NCBI RefSeq assembly: GCF_002979755.1
Contig: NZ_PCPP01000002.1
Location: 124,001-188,000, forward strand
From: Chryseobacterium culicis
GTDB lineage: Bacteria; Bacteroidota; Bacteroidia; Flavobacteriales; Weeksellaceae
Length of the DNA: 64,000 nt
Direction: 5' to 3'
Each line of letters opens with the position of its first letter. Within the stretch, counting starts at the first letter, position 1. A model generated the notes under the pieces. That model saw only the letters and a program-made list of their open reading frames with translations, searched no databases and was not told the DNA's origin. The position numbers and the translations under genes are program-made. Positions 44,468 through 53,401 of this stretch are shown here, piece after piece.

Positions 44468-44665
44468 TTATTCTTTTCCCATGGCTTTATTTCCATATTG
44501 CTTTATGGTAGCAGCGGTGAGGGCTATCATAAGGATACATAATATAAGATCTGCTTTTTCCGGATGAAAAATTTCCTGATAGAGGTTATATCCTACAAGC
44601 ATTGATACGAAGAAAATAAGGGCATTATTGGCAGAAGAAGATGGGTTTTTAATTGTTGTTTTCAT
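44468..44665 (-). CDS. Small two-helix membrane protein, paralogue 1
   Basis: A 65-residue protein: polar start MKTTIKNPSSSANN, hydrophobic ALIFFVSMLVGYNLYQEIFH, a PEKAD turn, a second hydrophobic helix, and a basic end. It is a paralogue of the protein at 46963-47169 (shared MKT..KN, VGYN-YQ-I-HPE, KYGN/KYGY). The 53 bases upstream are also nearly identical in the two. No known family; function unknown. Confidence 0.7.
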   Translation of the reverse strand: MKTTIKNPSSSANNALIFFVSMLVGYNLYQEIFHPEKADLILCILMIALTAATIKQYGNKAMGKE

Positions 44666-44669
44666 AAGG

Positions 44670-44722
44670 ATATTTTTTATTGTTATTTATCCAGTAAGTA
44701 TGACTACTTTTAAAACGTTACA
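44670..44722 (-). promoter_or_regulatory. Conserved 53-bp upstream block, copy 1
   Basis: Differs from 47174-47226 at only 6 of 53 positions. On the minus strand it begins TGTAACGTTTT, contains GTC and TACTTACTG, and ends in an A-rich leader five bases before the start codon. Its form suggests a shared promoter, possibly for an alternative sigma factor. Confidence 0.5.
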
Positions 44723-44787
44723 ACGCTTTTTCAAAAAAATAATCTTTTTCTTTCGATCTATTAACCCAATTAATTTTTAATGGGTAA

Positions 44788-45684
44788 CTATCTGTAATCA
44801 ATTCTGTTAGATTCTGTGTCTTCAAGTTGTTTAATAATAGATTCGGGAATCTCATCACTATCAATAGGGAAACTGATGGAATCCGAAATAAAGTTTTTTC
44901 TGTCGGCTTTTCTGAAGATTTCAAACAAAGCAATCGGCTCCTGATTAAAACTGATACAGGTGCTTATAAAGTGGATTTCGTGGAGTTTATAGTCCGGATT
45001 CTTAAGCTTTTCTTTAATATCCTTTATTCTTGAAATGAAATGCCTTTGGCGGATAAAGGTATTGCTGTTCATGATGATAAATACATAATCCGAATAGGCC
45101 GTTACCTTACCGAAATACTTATGATGATCCCCACCGCTTCTTTCAATAAAATATTCTCCGGTGGTTTCAGACTTATAAATTTCCATCGCAGAGCGCCATA
45201 TACGGTCTTCTTTTGCCATTAAAGGATTATCAGGTAGATTTCTGTTATAAGAATACCAACAGCCTACCAAACGGTCTAAAAGAGCGGTATTCAGATTAAC
45301 ATTATTCATATCAATCTTCAGATCATTAAAATTGAAGGATTCTGTATTGGAATTAATAAAATCTATATAGTTCGAATAGCCAAGAACCCTTACAATAAGA
45401 CTGAGCTTAGCAAGATTGGGTCTGCTCAGAACCGCATTTTCATTCTGTCTGAATTTCTTCAGTTTATTGATAATCAGATGCTCATAGAGATAATTAGTAC
45501 CCAGAAGATCAGGCTTTTTTTGAATGCTCTTTTCCGAATAATCATTGGTAATCAGTTCATTAAGTTCTGCGCTTATATAAGACCATTCCGTTTTGGTAAC
45601 ATCTTCCCAATGGTTTTTCTTTAAAAACTGTCGGCTTAAGAAATTCATAAGTTTCTCAAGATGAAGTATATCTTCCTTTTTCAT
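44788..45684 (-). CDS. Hypothetical protein
   Basis: A 298-residue cytoplasmic-looking protein I do not recognise. The first 120 residues are helical and charged (EDILHLEKLMNFLSRQFLKK, LYEHLIINKLKKFRQNE). From about 140 the chain changes to mixed alpha/beta: LVGCWYSYNRNLPDNPL, GEYFIERSGGDHHKYFGKV, YVFIIMNSNTFIRQRHFISRI and HFISTCISFNQEPIALFEIF. No signal peptide, membrane helix or catalytic motif. It faces the GRDP-like gene across a 114-base divergent gap. Confidence 0.65.
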   Translation of the reverse strand: MKKEDILHLEKLMNFLSRQFLKKNHWEDVTKTEWSYISAELNELITNDYSEKSIQKKPDLLGTNYLYEHLIINKLKKFRQNENAVLSRPNLAKLSLIVRVLGYSNYIDFINSNTESFNFNDLKIDMNNVNLNTALLDRLVGCWYSYNRNLPDNPLMAKEDRIWRSAMEIYKSETTGEYFIERSGGDHHKYFGKVTAYSDYVFIIMNSNTFIRQRHFISRIKDIKEKLKNPDYKLHEIHFISTCISFNQEPIALFEIFRKADRKNFISDSISFPIDSDEIPESIIKQLEDTESNRIDYR

Positions 45685-45798
45685 GGTATATATTTTATAA
45701 GACTAATTTAAGATTTTTATCAAGCCAAAAAAGACTTTTAAGAGACTTTTATATTTTAAAATCCATTGATATTTGAATAGAAAACAAAAAACAAAACA

Positions 45799-46536
45799 AT
45801 GGAAACAAAAATGGTATTAAAAGACGAAATCCTTTGGAACCGGATACAGGAGTTTTCTCTGGACGCTCGAGGCGTTGATTTTCCCTTCTCAAAAAAACTG
45901 GCAAAAGAAGAACGCTGGAGCCTTGATTTTGCCCATAAGGCGATTGAAGAATATAAAAAGTTTGTTTATCTCTGTTGTATTCTTCCCCATGGAGCTTCTC
46001 CCAGCAAGATAGTAGATAAAGTATGGCATATGCATCTGATTTACACCCAGAATTATTGGGAGGAATTTTGTCCCCATATTCTAAAAAGATCCCTTCATCA
46101 TCATCCTTCCAGAGGAGGAAACAGGGAGAAAGAAAAACATCAGAACTGGTTTCAGGATACATTGGTAAACTACCGGGAAGTATTTAAACAGGAAGCCCCT
46201 GAAGAAATCTGGAAAGAACTGAAAGAAAAATCCAGACTGCGGTCCTGGATAAAAAAGATGGCTTTTTTTGCTCCGATCTTTATTCTACTGCTTTTATTCT
46301 CCTGTACGGAAGGAGAAGGATTTACCGGATTTCTTGTTACAGGAGTTGTATTTGGAATTATTTTCATTCTGGGAACAATCGTATCTGTCATAGGAAATAA
46401 TGAAGTCTCTGATCCTAACAGAAAAGATAAACCAAACAATGACGGAGGAAGTTGCGGTGGCTCAAGCTGCAGCGGAGGTGGCGGTTGTGGCGGAGGCTGC
46501 GGGGGTTGTGGAGGATGTGGTGGCTGCGGAGGATAA
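45799..46536 (+). CDS. GRDP-like protein with membrane segment and Cys/Gly-rich tail
   Basis: A 245-residue protein. Residues 20-100 resemble the GRDP-like (glycine-rich domain) family, with KVWHMHLIYTQNYWEEFC as signature (Trp76, His77, His79, Cys91). After a charged linker come two hydrophobic helices (about 155-172 and 175-196), then a tail of about 30 residues made almost only of Gly and Cys with a little Ser (CGGCGG-type repeats). The tail would bind metal or form many disulphides, depending on which side of the membrane it is. Function unknown. It overlaps no gene and is followed after 12 bases by a small membrane protein gene. Confidence 0.75.
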   Translation: METKMVLKDEILWNRIQEFSLDARGVDFPFSKKLAKEERWSLDFAHKAIEEYKKFVYLCCILPHGASPSKIVDKVWHMHLIYTQNYWEEFCPHILKRSLHHHPSRGGNREKEKHQNWFQDTLVNYREVFKQEAPEEIWKELKEKSRLRSWIKKMAFFAPIFILLLLFSCTEGEGFTGFLVTGVVFGIIFILGTIVSVIGNNEVSDPNRKDKPNNDGGSCGGSSCSGGGGCGGGCGGCGGCGGCGG

Positions 46537-46548
46537 AAACTAATCATT

Positions 46549-46899
46549 ATGAAAAAGATCATTATTCATACGGTTCCGGTTGTAATAAGTGTTGTATGGC
46601 TTGTAGGAGTACATCAGACATTTAATCCGGTTATTCTTAAAGGACCAGACTTTCTGAATTTCTATTTAATCCTGGTTATTGGGTTCTATGCTTCGGTTTT
46701 CTGTTTACGTTCTTTGAATGAAATGATTTCAAGAACGACCCTTTATTTTGCGGGACTGATTTTCCTATTGGGAATCATCAAACTGATAAGAGGAGTGATG
46801 TTGGAAAAACCCATTGGATTTTTAGTTATGATTTTAATAGCAGAAATTATTGTTACATTGATTTTTATGTTGAATCATGTCAATAAAAAGATGAAGTAA
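46549..46899 (+). CDS. Small membrane protein
   Basis: A 116-residue protein with four hydrophobic segments (about 4-20, 32-50, 62-80, 88-108) joined by short loops; begins MKKIIIHTVPVVISVVW and ends NHVNKKMK. No known family. It is read with the GRDP-like gene and may form its membrane partner. Confidence 0.68.
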   Translation: MKKIIIHTVPVVISVVWLVGVHQTFNPVILKGPDFLNFYLILVIGFYASVFCLRSLNEMISRTTLYFAGLIFLLGIIKLIRGVMLEKPIGFLVMILIAEIIVTLIFMLNHVNKKMK

Positions 46900-46909
46900 T
46901 GCTTCTGTA

Positions 46910-46941
46910 TAAAAAGAAACCCGAAACAAAAATGTTCCGGG
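46910..46941 (-). terminator. Terminator of small membrane protein gene 2
   Basis: Minus-strand CCCGGAAC pairs with GTTTCGGG (one G-U pair) around a T-rich loop, followed by TTTCTTTTT. It may also stop the plus-strand gene ending at 46899. Confidence 0.6.
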
Positions 46942-46962
46942 CTTTATTATGTATTGTTGATA

Positions 46963-47169
46963 TTAAATATCTTTCTTTTTTTCCACGGGCTGATAGCCAT
47001 ATTTTCGAACCATAACGGAAGTCAGGACTACTAAAATAAGACTGATCGCAATATTTGAGTTTTCCGGATGTACAATTGCCTGATAGAAATTATAGCCAAA
47101 AACTGCAGATACAATAGCGATCAGGATATTGTTTACGTAAGCATACTGGTTTTTTGTAGATGTTTTCAT
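46963..47169 (-). CDS. Small two-helix membrane protein, paralogue 2
   Basis: A 68-residue protein: MKTSTKNQYAYVNN, hydrophobic ILIAIVSAVFGYNFYQAIVH, PENSN turn, second helix AISLILVVLTSVMV and a basic tail RKYGYQPVEKKKDI. Paralogue of the 65-residue protein at 44468; upstream region and terminator are conserved too, so a whole expression cassette was duplicated. Function unknown. Confidence 0.7.
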   Translation of the reverse strand: MKTSTKNQYAYVNNILIAIVSAVFGYNFYQAIVHPENSNIAISLILVVLTSVMVRKYGYQPVEKKKDI

Positions 47170-47173
47170 AGTA

Positions 47174-47226
47174 ATATTTTTTATTGTTATTTACTCAGTA
47201 AGTAAGACAACTTAGAAAACGTTACA
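47174..47226 (-). promoter_or_regulatory. Conserved 53-bp upstream block, copy 2
   Basis: 47 of 53 bases identical to 44670-44722, far more than the coding parts share. Minus-strand landmarks TGTAACGTTTT, TTGTCTTAC and TACTGAGTAA keep their exact spacing. Confidence 0.5.
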
Positions 47227-47299
47227 GAAAAATTTAAAAAAAAATCCAGAACCTTCAAATCGATAATTCTATAATCCCAAAACACAAACCTCGGATCCC

Positions 47300-48487
47300 C
47301 TACGCAATCACACCACTTCCGATAAGCTCCTCATCAATATACCATGAAGCAAACTGTCCTTCAGCAATTGCAGACTGAAGTTCATCAAACTCAATATACA
47401 ATGCATTTTCAAACTGATACAGCGTTGCTTTCTGTAAAGCCTGTCTGTATCGGAATCTGGCCATTACTTCCATAGATTCTCCATTCTGAAGCTTCATATC
47501 TTCACGAACCCAGTGCAGCTCAGAATTATCTATTTTCAGTGCTTTTTTGTGGAGACCAGGGAAGTGACTTCCTTCTCCCACGAAAATGATATTGTTTTCC
47601 ATCTCTCTGGAGATAATAAAACAGCTTTCTTTGTGTCCGCCTATTCCAAGGCCACGGCTTTGTCCGATGGTGAAAAACTGGGCTCCCTGATGTTTCCCGA
47701 TTACTTTTCCGTCAGGTTTTTTATAATTGATTTTTCTTGATAAAAACTCAAGTTCTTCTTCTTTAGACAAGAATTCAGGTTTTTCTTCAGAAAAAAGAGG
47801 TGAATCTTTGAAAATTTCTACAATTTCACCTTCGTTGGGTTTTAATTGCTGTTGCAAAAATTGTGGAAGGCTTACTTTTCCGATAAAACATAGTCCCTGA
47901 GAATCTTTTTTATCTGCTGTTACCAGCCCGATTTCTTTTGCAATTTCTCTTACCTGAGGCTTTGTAAGTTCTCCAATAGGAAATAACGCTTTTGAAAGCT
48001 GGTCCTGACTTAGTTGACACAGGAAATAAGACTGGTCTTTATTATTATCTTTTCCAGCCAGAAGATGGAAGATTTCTTTGCCATTCTCATCAAAAGTGGA
48101 ATTTACCCTGGCATAATGTCCTGTTGCAACCTTATCTGCACCCAAAGACATTGCCGTTTTCATAAACACATCGAATTTTACTTCTCTGTTACACAATACA
48201 TCAGGGTTGGGAGTTCTGCCTTTTTCGTATTCGGCAAACATATAGTCAACGATACGCTCCTTGTACAGTTCACTCATATCTATCACCTGGAAAGGAATTC
48301 CAAGCTTTTGGGCTACCATAAGGGCATCATTACTGTCCTCAATCCAGGGACATTCATCTTCTAATGTTACGGAAGCATCGTTCCAGTTTCTCATGAATAA
48401 AGCCACTACTTCATGGCCTTGCTGCTGCAGCAAATAAGCTGTAACACTAGAATCTACACCTCCGGAGAGGCCTACTACTATTTTCAT
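47300..48487 (-). CDS. mnmA: tRNA-specific 2-thiouridylase MnmA
   Basis: A 395-residue enzyme that thiolates U34 of tRNA-Lys, -Glu and -Gln. Seen: PP-loop [16 protein letters not shown] (5-20), [12 protein letters not shown] with the first catalytic Cys, [11 protein letters not shown] with the second, and the C-terminal beta barrel ending [15 protein letters not shown]. Normal length is 360-380; an acidic stretch near 230-250 ([15 protein letters not shown]) accounts for the extra. It works on the same tRNA position as mnmG in this window. Promoter TATTTTTG about 50 bases upstream. Confidence 0.95.
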   Translation of the reverse strand: MKIVVGLSGGVDSSVTAYLLQQQGHEVVALFMRNWNDASVTLEDECPWIEDSNDALMVAQKLGIPFQVIDMSELYKERIVDYMFAEYEKGRTPNPDVLCNREVKFDVFMKTAMSLGADKVATGHYARVNSTFDENGKEIFHLLAGKDNNKDQSYFLCQLSQDQLSKALFPIGELTKPQVREIAKEIGLVTADKKDSQGLCFIGKVSLPQFLQQQLKPNEGEIVEIFKDSPLFSEEKPEFLSKEEELEFLSRKINYKKPDGKVIGKHQGAQFFTIGQSRGLGIGGHKESCFIISREMENNIIFVGEGSHFPGLHKKALKIDNSELHWVREDMKLQNGESMEVMARFRYRQALQKATLYQFENALYIEFDELQSAIAEGQFASWYIDEELIGSGVIA

Positions 48488-48537
48488 TGTATTTCAATTT
48501 TACGAAACTCTTAACGGGAGTTCTTAGTTTGATGCGG

Positions 48538-48545
48538 CAAAAATA
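48538..48545 (-). promoter_or_regulatory. -7 promoter element of mnmA
   Basis: Minus-strand TATTTTTG fits TAnnTTTG, 50 bases before the mnmA start codon. Confidence 0.45.
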
Positions 48546-48678
48546 CGATTAATAAAGTCGTAAAAAAACCATAATTTTAAACATTGATAAAAACGATATT
48601 AATCGTGATCACCATCTTACTTCACTGATAACAGGTGATGGAAAGATAAAAAATCATCAAAATAAAAAATATCTAGAT

Positions 48679-49206
48679 ATGAAAAAGTTTATTATTTCTA
48701 TGATGCTGATAGGTTCAGGATCAGTATTTTCCCAGGTTTCAGTAGGTGCACCGGTACAGGAAAACAGTAAATGGACTTTCGGAGGAGGAATTGGAGTAGG
48801 TTTCGGAAGCAATAGTGCTTTTAATTTATCGGCTTCACCCAGAGTAGGTTACAGACTTACCAATGATCTTGAAGGTGGAGTTGTTGGAAGTGTTTCGTGG
48901 CAGACTTCTGATTATTATAAATCAACGATGTTCGGAGTAGGTCCTTTTGTCAATTATTATTTTGCCAGATCATTTTATGTGGGAGCCAACTATCAACATT
49001 ATTTTGTTGACTACAAGGATAAGTACTATGATTATAAATACAATACAGAAGAAAATGCATTGTATGTTGGAGGAGGATATATGCAGAGAATCGGGAACAA
49101 CTCCTTTATGCAGCTGGGGCTGATGTATAATGTGCTTTGGAAGCAGAATTCCAGTGTGTTTTCCAGTGGCCTGATCCCGAATATCGGTTTTGTGGTGGGA
49201 CTTTAA
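48679..49206 (+). CDS. Small outer-membrane beta-barrel protein
   Basis: A 175-residue protein with signal peptide (KKFIISMMLIGSGSVFSQ). The mature part alternates hydrophobic and polar residues in about eight strands with aromatic girdles (VGYRLTNDLEGGVVGSVSW, FARSFYVGANYQHYF, YVGGGYMQRI) and ends NIGFVVGL, an OmpA/OmpX-like barrel. Function unknown; structural or adhesive roles are usual. Single gene followed by repeats and a perfect terminator palindrome. Confidence 0.8.
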   Translation: MKKFIISMMLIGSGSVFSQVSVGAPVQENSKWTFGGGIGVGFGSNSAFNLSASPRVGYRLTNDLEGGVVGSVSWQTSDYYKSTMFGVGPFVNYYFARSFYVGANYQHYFVDYKDKYYDYKYNTEENALYVGGGYMQRIGNNSFMQLGLMYNVLWKQNSSVFSSGLIPNIGFVVGL

Positions 49207-49224
49207 TGTTCGATTTATCAATAT

Positions 49225-49280
49225 AAACGGACTTTAGCCCGTTTAATTAGAAAACAAAATTCATTCGGCTTTAGCCAAAA
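49225..49280. repeat. Palindromic REP-like sequence pair
   Basis: AAACGG/CCGTTT around ACTTTAGC (49225-49244), and 20 bases later CGGCTTTAGCCAAAA (49266-49280); both carry the core CTTTAGCC. Short palindromes with this core resemble dispersed repeats of flavobacterial genomes, from memory only. Confidence 0.4.
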
Positions 49281-49291
49281 CTTATAAAAAC

Positions 49292-49323
49292 AAAAATCCC
49301 AGGGAAATTTCCCTGGGATTTTT
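49292..49323. terminator. Perfect 32-bp palindromic terminator
   Basis: 16-bp arms 49292-49307 and 49308-49323 (core ATCCCAGGGAAA) with T-run right and A-run left, between the convergent barrel gene and clpC. Confidence 0.85.
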
Positions 49324-49348
49324 TATTGAAATTTAATTTCTTATTTAA

Positions 49349-51895
49349 TTAAGATTGAGAAGACTTTTCAGCGGATTTCTTAGCTTTCTGCGTTTTTCCG
49401 ATCAATCCGTCTTTTGCTTCATTAAGGTCAAGAACTACGGTTTCTCCTTCATTCAATTGCTTGTTTACCAGCATTTCTGCCAATAAGTCTTCAATATATT
49501 TCTGGATGGCACGTTTCAATGGTCTTGCCCCAAAATCTTTATCCCATCCTTTTTCAGAAATAAAGTCTTTCGCTTCTTCAGTAAGATCAACTTTATATCC
49601 TAATTTTTCAAGTCTGCCATACAGTTTGTTCAGTTCAATATCAATAATTTTCTTGATATCATCCTGTACAAGGGAGTTGAAGATTACAATATCATCAATT
49701 CTGTTTAAGAATTCTGGAGCAAATGCTTTTTTAAGGGCACTTTCAATGGTACTTCTTGCTCTTGAATCTGAAGTTGTTTTCTTCGCAGAAGTTCCAAATC
49801 CTACACCGTCTCCAAAGTCTTTAAGATCTCTGGTTCCGATGTTTGAGGTAAGAATAATGATGGTATTTCTAAAGTCAATTTTTCTTCCTAAACTGTCAGT
49901 AACGTGTCCTTCATCCAAAATCTGTAACAGAATATTGAATACATCAGGGTGAGCTTTTTCAATCTCATCCAAAAGAACCACAGCATAAGGTTTTCTTCTT
50001 ACTGCTTCTGTCAGCTGGCCACCTTCTTCATATCCTACGTATCCCGGAGGCGCACCTACCAATCTTGAAACAGCAAATTTCTCCATGTATTCACTCATGT
50101 CTATTCTGATCAGAGATTCATCTGATTCAAATAGTTCTCTTGCCATTACTTTAGCCAGCTCTGTTTTACCAACTCCGGTTGTTCCAAGGAAAATAAAGGT
50201 ACCGATTGGGCGGTTAGGATCTTTAAGACCAGCTCTGTTTCTTTGAATAGCTTTCACGACTTTTTTCACAGCATCTTCCTGACCAATCACTTTTCCGTTC
50301 AGTTTCTCATCCATTTGGGCAAGTTTGTCAAGCTCGTTCTTACCAACTTTCGTTACCGGAACACCGCTCATCATAGAAACTACTTCCGCTACATTTTCTT
50401 CCGTTACGGTTTCTTTTTTCTCTTTTACATCCTTATCCCATTTTTCCTGAGCAGCATTCAGTTCCATTTGAAGACGTTCCTCTTCATCTTTCAGCTTTCT
50501 TGCTTCAAGGTAATCCTGTGCTTTTACCGCTTTCTGTTTCAGTTCTTTGATGTCTTCGATTTTCTTTTCAAAATCAATGATTTCAGTAGGAACTTTCATA
50601 TTCTTGATATAAACACGAGATCCTGCTTCATCCATGGCATCAATAGCTTTATCTGGTAAGAAACGGTCTGTAATATATCTTGAGGTCAAATTGACACAGG
50701 CCAAAATAGCTTCAGGAGTATAGATTACATTGTGATGTTCTTCATATTTATCTTTGATCTGATTCAAAATCTGAACAGTCTCATCAATAGAAGTAGGCTC
50801 CACCATTACTTTCTGGAATCTTCTTTCTAAAGCTCCATCTTTTTCAATATACTGACGGTACTCATCCAGAGTTGTTGCCCCGATGCATTGAATTTCACCT
50901 CTTGCTAAAGCCGGCTTGAACATATTGGAAGCATCTAAACTTCCCGTAGAACTTCCAGCTCCTACAATGGTATGAAGCTCATCAATAAATAGGATGACAT
51001 CTCTGTTTTTCTCCAGTTCCGTCATGATGGCCTTCATTCTTTCTTCAAACTGACCACGGTATTTAGTTCCGGCAACTAAACTTGCCAGGTCTAAAGTGAT
51101 CACACGTTTTCCGTAAAGAACTCTCGACACTTTTTTCTGTTGAATTCTTAGGGCTAAACCTTCAGCGATAGCCGATTTACCAACTCCCGGCTCCCCGATA
51201 AGAAGAGGGTTGTTTTTCTTTCTACGTGATAAGATCTGAGAAACTCTCTCAATTTCTTTTTCACGCCCGATCACTGGGTCCAGTTTTCCATCTCTAGCCA
51301 AAGAAGTAAGGTCTCTACCAAAGTTATCCAATGTAGGCGTTTTACTTTTTGCAGAACCTAGATTTCCTGTAGGCTTTCTCATTTGCTCAAATTCTTCTCT
51401 CTCATCATCATCATCGTAAGCACTCATTTGTGGTGACTGCCCTGAATTTTTAAGCATAGTCTGGTATTCTCTTGAAACTCCTTCGTAGTCGATGTCATAA
51501 GCTCCCAGAATATTTGAAGTAGGATCCTCATATTTATAAAGAATACCTAAAAGCAGGTGAACGGTATTAATTTCATTGCTTTTATATTGTCGGCATTCTA
51601 ACTCTGCACGTTTAATAGCATGATCTGCCATCTTAGTGAAAGAAATATTGGTAACCTCCTCAGAAATAGGATTAAGACTTGCTGTATTTAGAGTTTCAAT
51701 TTTTCTTCTGATTTGTGTTAAATCCGCATTAAGGTTTTGAAGGATTTCTTTTGCAGAGTTTTCCGTTTTTATAATACCTAAAAGTAGATGTTCTGTATTA
51801 AGAAATTCACTTTTCAGCCGTTTAGCTTCGCTTTTGCTTTGTTTGAACACCTGGCTCAAACCTTGTGAAAACTTATAATCCATAATATATCTCAT
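49349..51895 (-). CDS. clpC: ATP-dependent Clp protease ATP-binding subunit ClpC
   Basis: An 848-residue Hsp100 unfoldase. N-terminal double Clp-N repeat (about 5-150, LLLGIIKTENSAKEIL and LLLGILYKYEDPTSNIL), first AAA+ domain with Walker A GEPGVGKSAIAEGL and Walker B VILFIDELHT, a short coiled-coil M domain (about 415-495), second AAA+ domain with GTTGVGKTELAK and VVLLDEIEKAH, and the D2-small C-terminal domain. It feeds proteins to ClpP. The start could be the ATG at 51895 or four codons later at 51883 (MDYKFSQGL), which looks more like the family start. Single gene. Confidence 0.95.
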   Translation of the reverse strand: MRYIMDYKFSQGLSQVFKQSKSEAKRLKSEFLNTEHLLLGIIKTENSAKEILQNLNADLTQIRRKIETLNTASLNPISEEVTNISFTKMADHAIKRAELECRQYKSNEINTVHLLLGILYKYEDPTSNILGAYDIDYEGVSREYQTMLKNSGQSPQMSAYDDDDEREEFEQMRKPTGNLGSAKSKTPTLDNFGRDLTSLARDGKLDPVIGREKEIERVSQILSRRKKNNPLLIGEPGVGKSAIAEGLALRIQQKKVSRVLYGKRVITLDLASLVAGTKYRGQFEERMKAIMTELEKNRDVILFIDELHTIVGAGSSTGSLDASNMFKPALARGEIQCIGATTLDEYRQYIEKDGALERRFQKVMVEPTSIDETVQILNQIKDKYEEHHNVIYTPEAILACVNLTSRYITDRFLPDKAIDAMDEAGSRVYIKNMKVPTEIIDFEKKIEDIKELKQKAVKAQDYLEARKLKDEEERLQMELNAAQEKWDKDVKEKKETVTEENVAEVVSMMSGVPVTKVGKNELDKLAQMDEKLNGKVIGQEDAVKKVVKAIQRNRAGLKDPNRPIGTFIFLGTTGVGKTELAKVMARELFESDESLIRIDMSEYMEKFAVSRLVGAPPGYVGYEEGGQLTEAVRRKPYAVVLLDEIEKAHPDVFNILLQILDEGHVTDSLGRKIDFRNTIIILTSNIGTRDLKDFGDGVGFGTSAKKTTSDSRARSTIESALKKAFAPEFLNRIDDIVIFNSLVQDDIKKIIDIELNKLYGRLEKLGYKVDLTEEAKDFISEKGWDKDFGARPLKRAIQKYIEDLLAEMLVNKQLNEGETVVLDLNEAKDGLIGKTQKAKKSAEKSSQS

Positions 51896-52035
51896 TAGAA
51901 CAAAGGCAACATTACCTTTTATTCATTATCTAAATTACAAATATTTTACCAAAAATCAATTAATGACTTTATGGCAGTAAAAAATTTTATTATCTTATTG
52001 AAAATGATTAAGTTTGTTATCCTTAAAAATCTCTC

Positions 52036-52260
52036 ATGACCCCTGAAATTACTACTTACATCGGATATTCCGCTTCAGTTTTTATCGTGCTGAGTTTCAT
52101 ACTGAAAGATGTAAGAAAAATTAGAATTGTCAACATGATTGGCTGTTTTTGTTTTGTCATTTATGGCTTTTTTAGCGGGCCGTTATGGCCGGTTATCATT
52201 CCAAACGGGTTGATTTGTTTCATTCAGATCTATCATTTAATACTAGGAAAGAAAGGTTGA
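52036..52260 (+). CDS. Small YgjV-like membrane protein
   Basis: A 74-residue protein with three hydrophobic segments: YIGYSASVFIVLSFILKDVR, a central IRIVNMIGCFCFVIYGFFSG, and WPVIIPNGLICFIQIYHL. The pattern fits YgjV-like/half-PQ-loop proteins; no function is established. Its stop overlaps the start of the next glycosyltransferase gene (TGATG), so they are coupled. Confidence 0.72.
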   Translation: MTPEITTYIGYSASVFIVLSFILKDVRKIRIVNMIGCFCFVIYGFFSGPLWPVIIPNGLICFIQIYHLILGKKG

Positions 52261-53357
52261 TGAGGAAAAAAATAATTACGTCGGCTTTTAGTAATCTGTA
52301 TACCGACCAGCGGATAGAAAAAGTGTGTAAAACCCTTTTTGATAAAGGTTATTCCATAGATCTGATCGGTAATGACTGGGGTGGAAATGAAAAAATGGAG
52401 CGCCCTTATCCTTTTTCAAGAATTGAGCTGAAATCTAAAAGCCTGAAGACCGCTTATTTTGAGTTCAATTGGAAATTATATAAAGAACTGAAAAAAAAAG
52501 CGGACAAAGATACCATCCTTCATGCCAATGATATAGATGCACTTCTGCCAAATTATCTCATTGCCAAAAAACTGAACATTCCGCTCGTCTTTGACAGTCA
52601 TGAAATTTTCACGGAAATGCCGTCAGTTCAAAACCGATTTTCTCAGAAATTCTGGAGAGTGCTTGAAAGAAAACTGGTTCCTCACATGGAATTCATGATG
52701 ACAGAAAGTGAAAGCTACGCCGAATGGTTTCATGAACAATATAATGTTAATCCGGTAGTAGTCCGAAATATTCCCAGAAAAATCCTTTCTGTTCCCGAAA
52801 TTCCGGACAACCATCCTAAAATTATTTTATATCAGGGAGCCATCAATCAGTCCAGAGGAATTGAAAAAATGATTGTGGCCATGCATCATATTAAAGATGC
52901 TGTTCTGAAAATTGCAGGTGACGGGCCGAAGAAAAAAGAATACGAAGAGCTTGTTATTCAGGAGAAGCTGCAGGATAAAGTATTTTTTCTGGGTAAACTG
53001 AAACCTGAAAATCTCAGGGAAATAACCAAAACTGCTGATGCGGGATTTAGCCTTGAGGAAAACAATGGGGTAAGCTACTATTATTCACTTCCTAATAAAG
53101 TGTGTGACTATATCCAGTCGAGAGTACCGCTTGTCATGATTAATTTCCCGGAGATGCAAAGGATAAAAAATCAATTTGATGTGGGAGAGATTATTCCGGA
53201 TCACAAACCTGAAACCATTGAGAAAGCAATTAATCTTATTCTTCAAAGAGGAAGACGGTATTATCAGGATGAATTGAATAAGGCTGCAGATGTTTTTTGC
53301 TGGGAAAATGAAGAAACAAAAATTCTACAACTTTTTGAAAAAGCATCCAGTAAATAA
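52260..53357 (+). CDS. Glycosyltransferase, GT4-like
   Basis: A 365-residue GT-B glycosyltransferase. Seen: IITSAFSNLYTDQRIEKVCKTL at the N-terminus, ILHANDIDALLPNYL and VFDSHEIFTEMP, and the donor-site half with LYQGAINQSRGIEKMI, LKIAGDGPKKKEYEEL, VFFLGKL and GFSLEENNGVSYYYSLPNKVCDYI. Family role: adding a sugar from a nucleotide donor to a lipid- or glycan-linked acceptor at the cytoplasmic face of the inner membrane. The ATG at 52260 overlaps the preceding stop; the longer frame starting at 52185 is not needed. Acceptor unknown. Confidence 0.88.
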   Translation: MRKKIITSAFSNLYTDQRIEKVCKTLFDKGYSIDLIGNDWGGNEKMERPYPFSRIELKSKSLKTAYFEFNWKLYKELKKKADKDTILHANDIDALLPNYLIAKKLNIPLVFDSHEIFTEMPSVQNRFSQKFWRVLERKLVPHMEFMMTESESYAEWFHEQYNVNPVVVRNIPRKILSVPEIPDNHPKIILYQGAINQSRGIEKMIVAMHHIKDAVLKIAGDGPKKKEYEELVIQEKLQDKVFFLGKLKPENLREITKTADAGFSLEENNGVSYYYSLPNKVCDYIQSRVPLVMINFPEMQRIKNQFDVGEIIPDHKPETIEKAINLILQRGRRYYQDELNKAADVFCWENEETKILQLFEKASSK

Positions 53358-53373
53358 TTTTTACAAAATTGGT

Positions 53374-53381
53374 TATCTTTG
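53374..53381 (+). promoter_or_regulatory. -7 promoter element of sufE
   Basis: TATCTTTG fits TAnnTTTG, 20 bases before the sufE ATG. Confidence 0.5.
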
Positions 53382-53401
53382 CAAAAGAAATTTGATTTAA
53401 A

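Noticed and set aside
46170..46562. A proline-rich frame (PPQPP repeats) antisense to the GRDP-like gene
   Set aside because: It is the complement of the Cys/Gly-coding repeat, not an independent gene.
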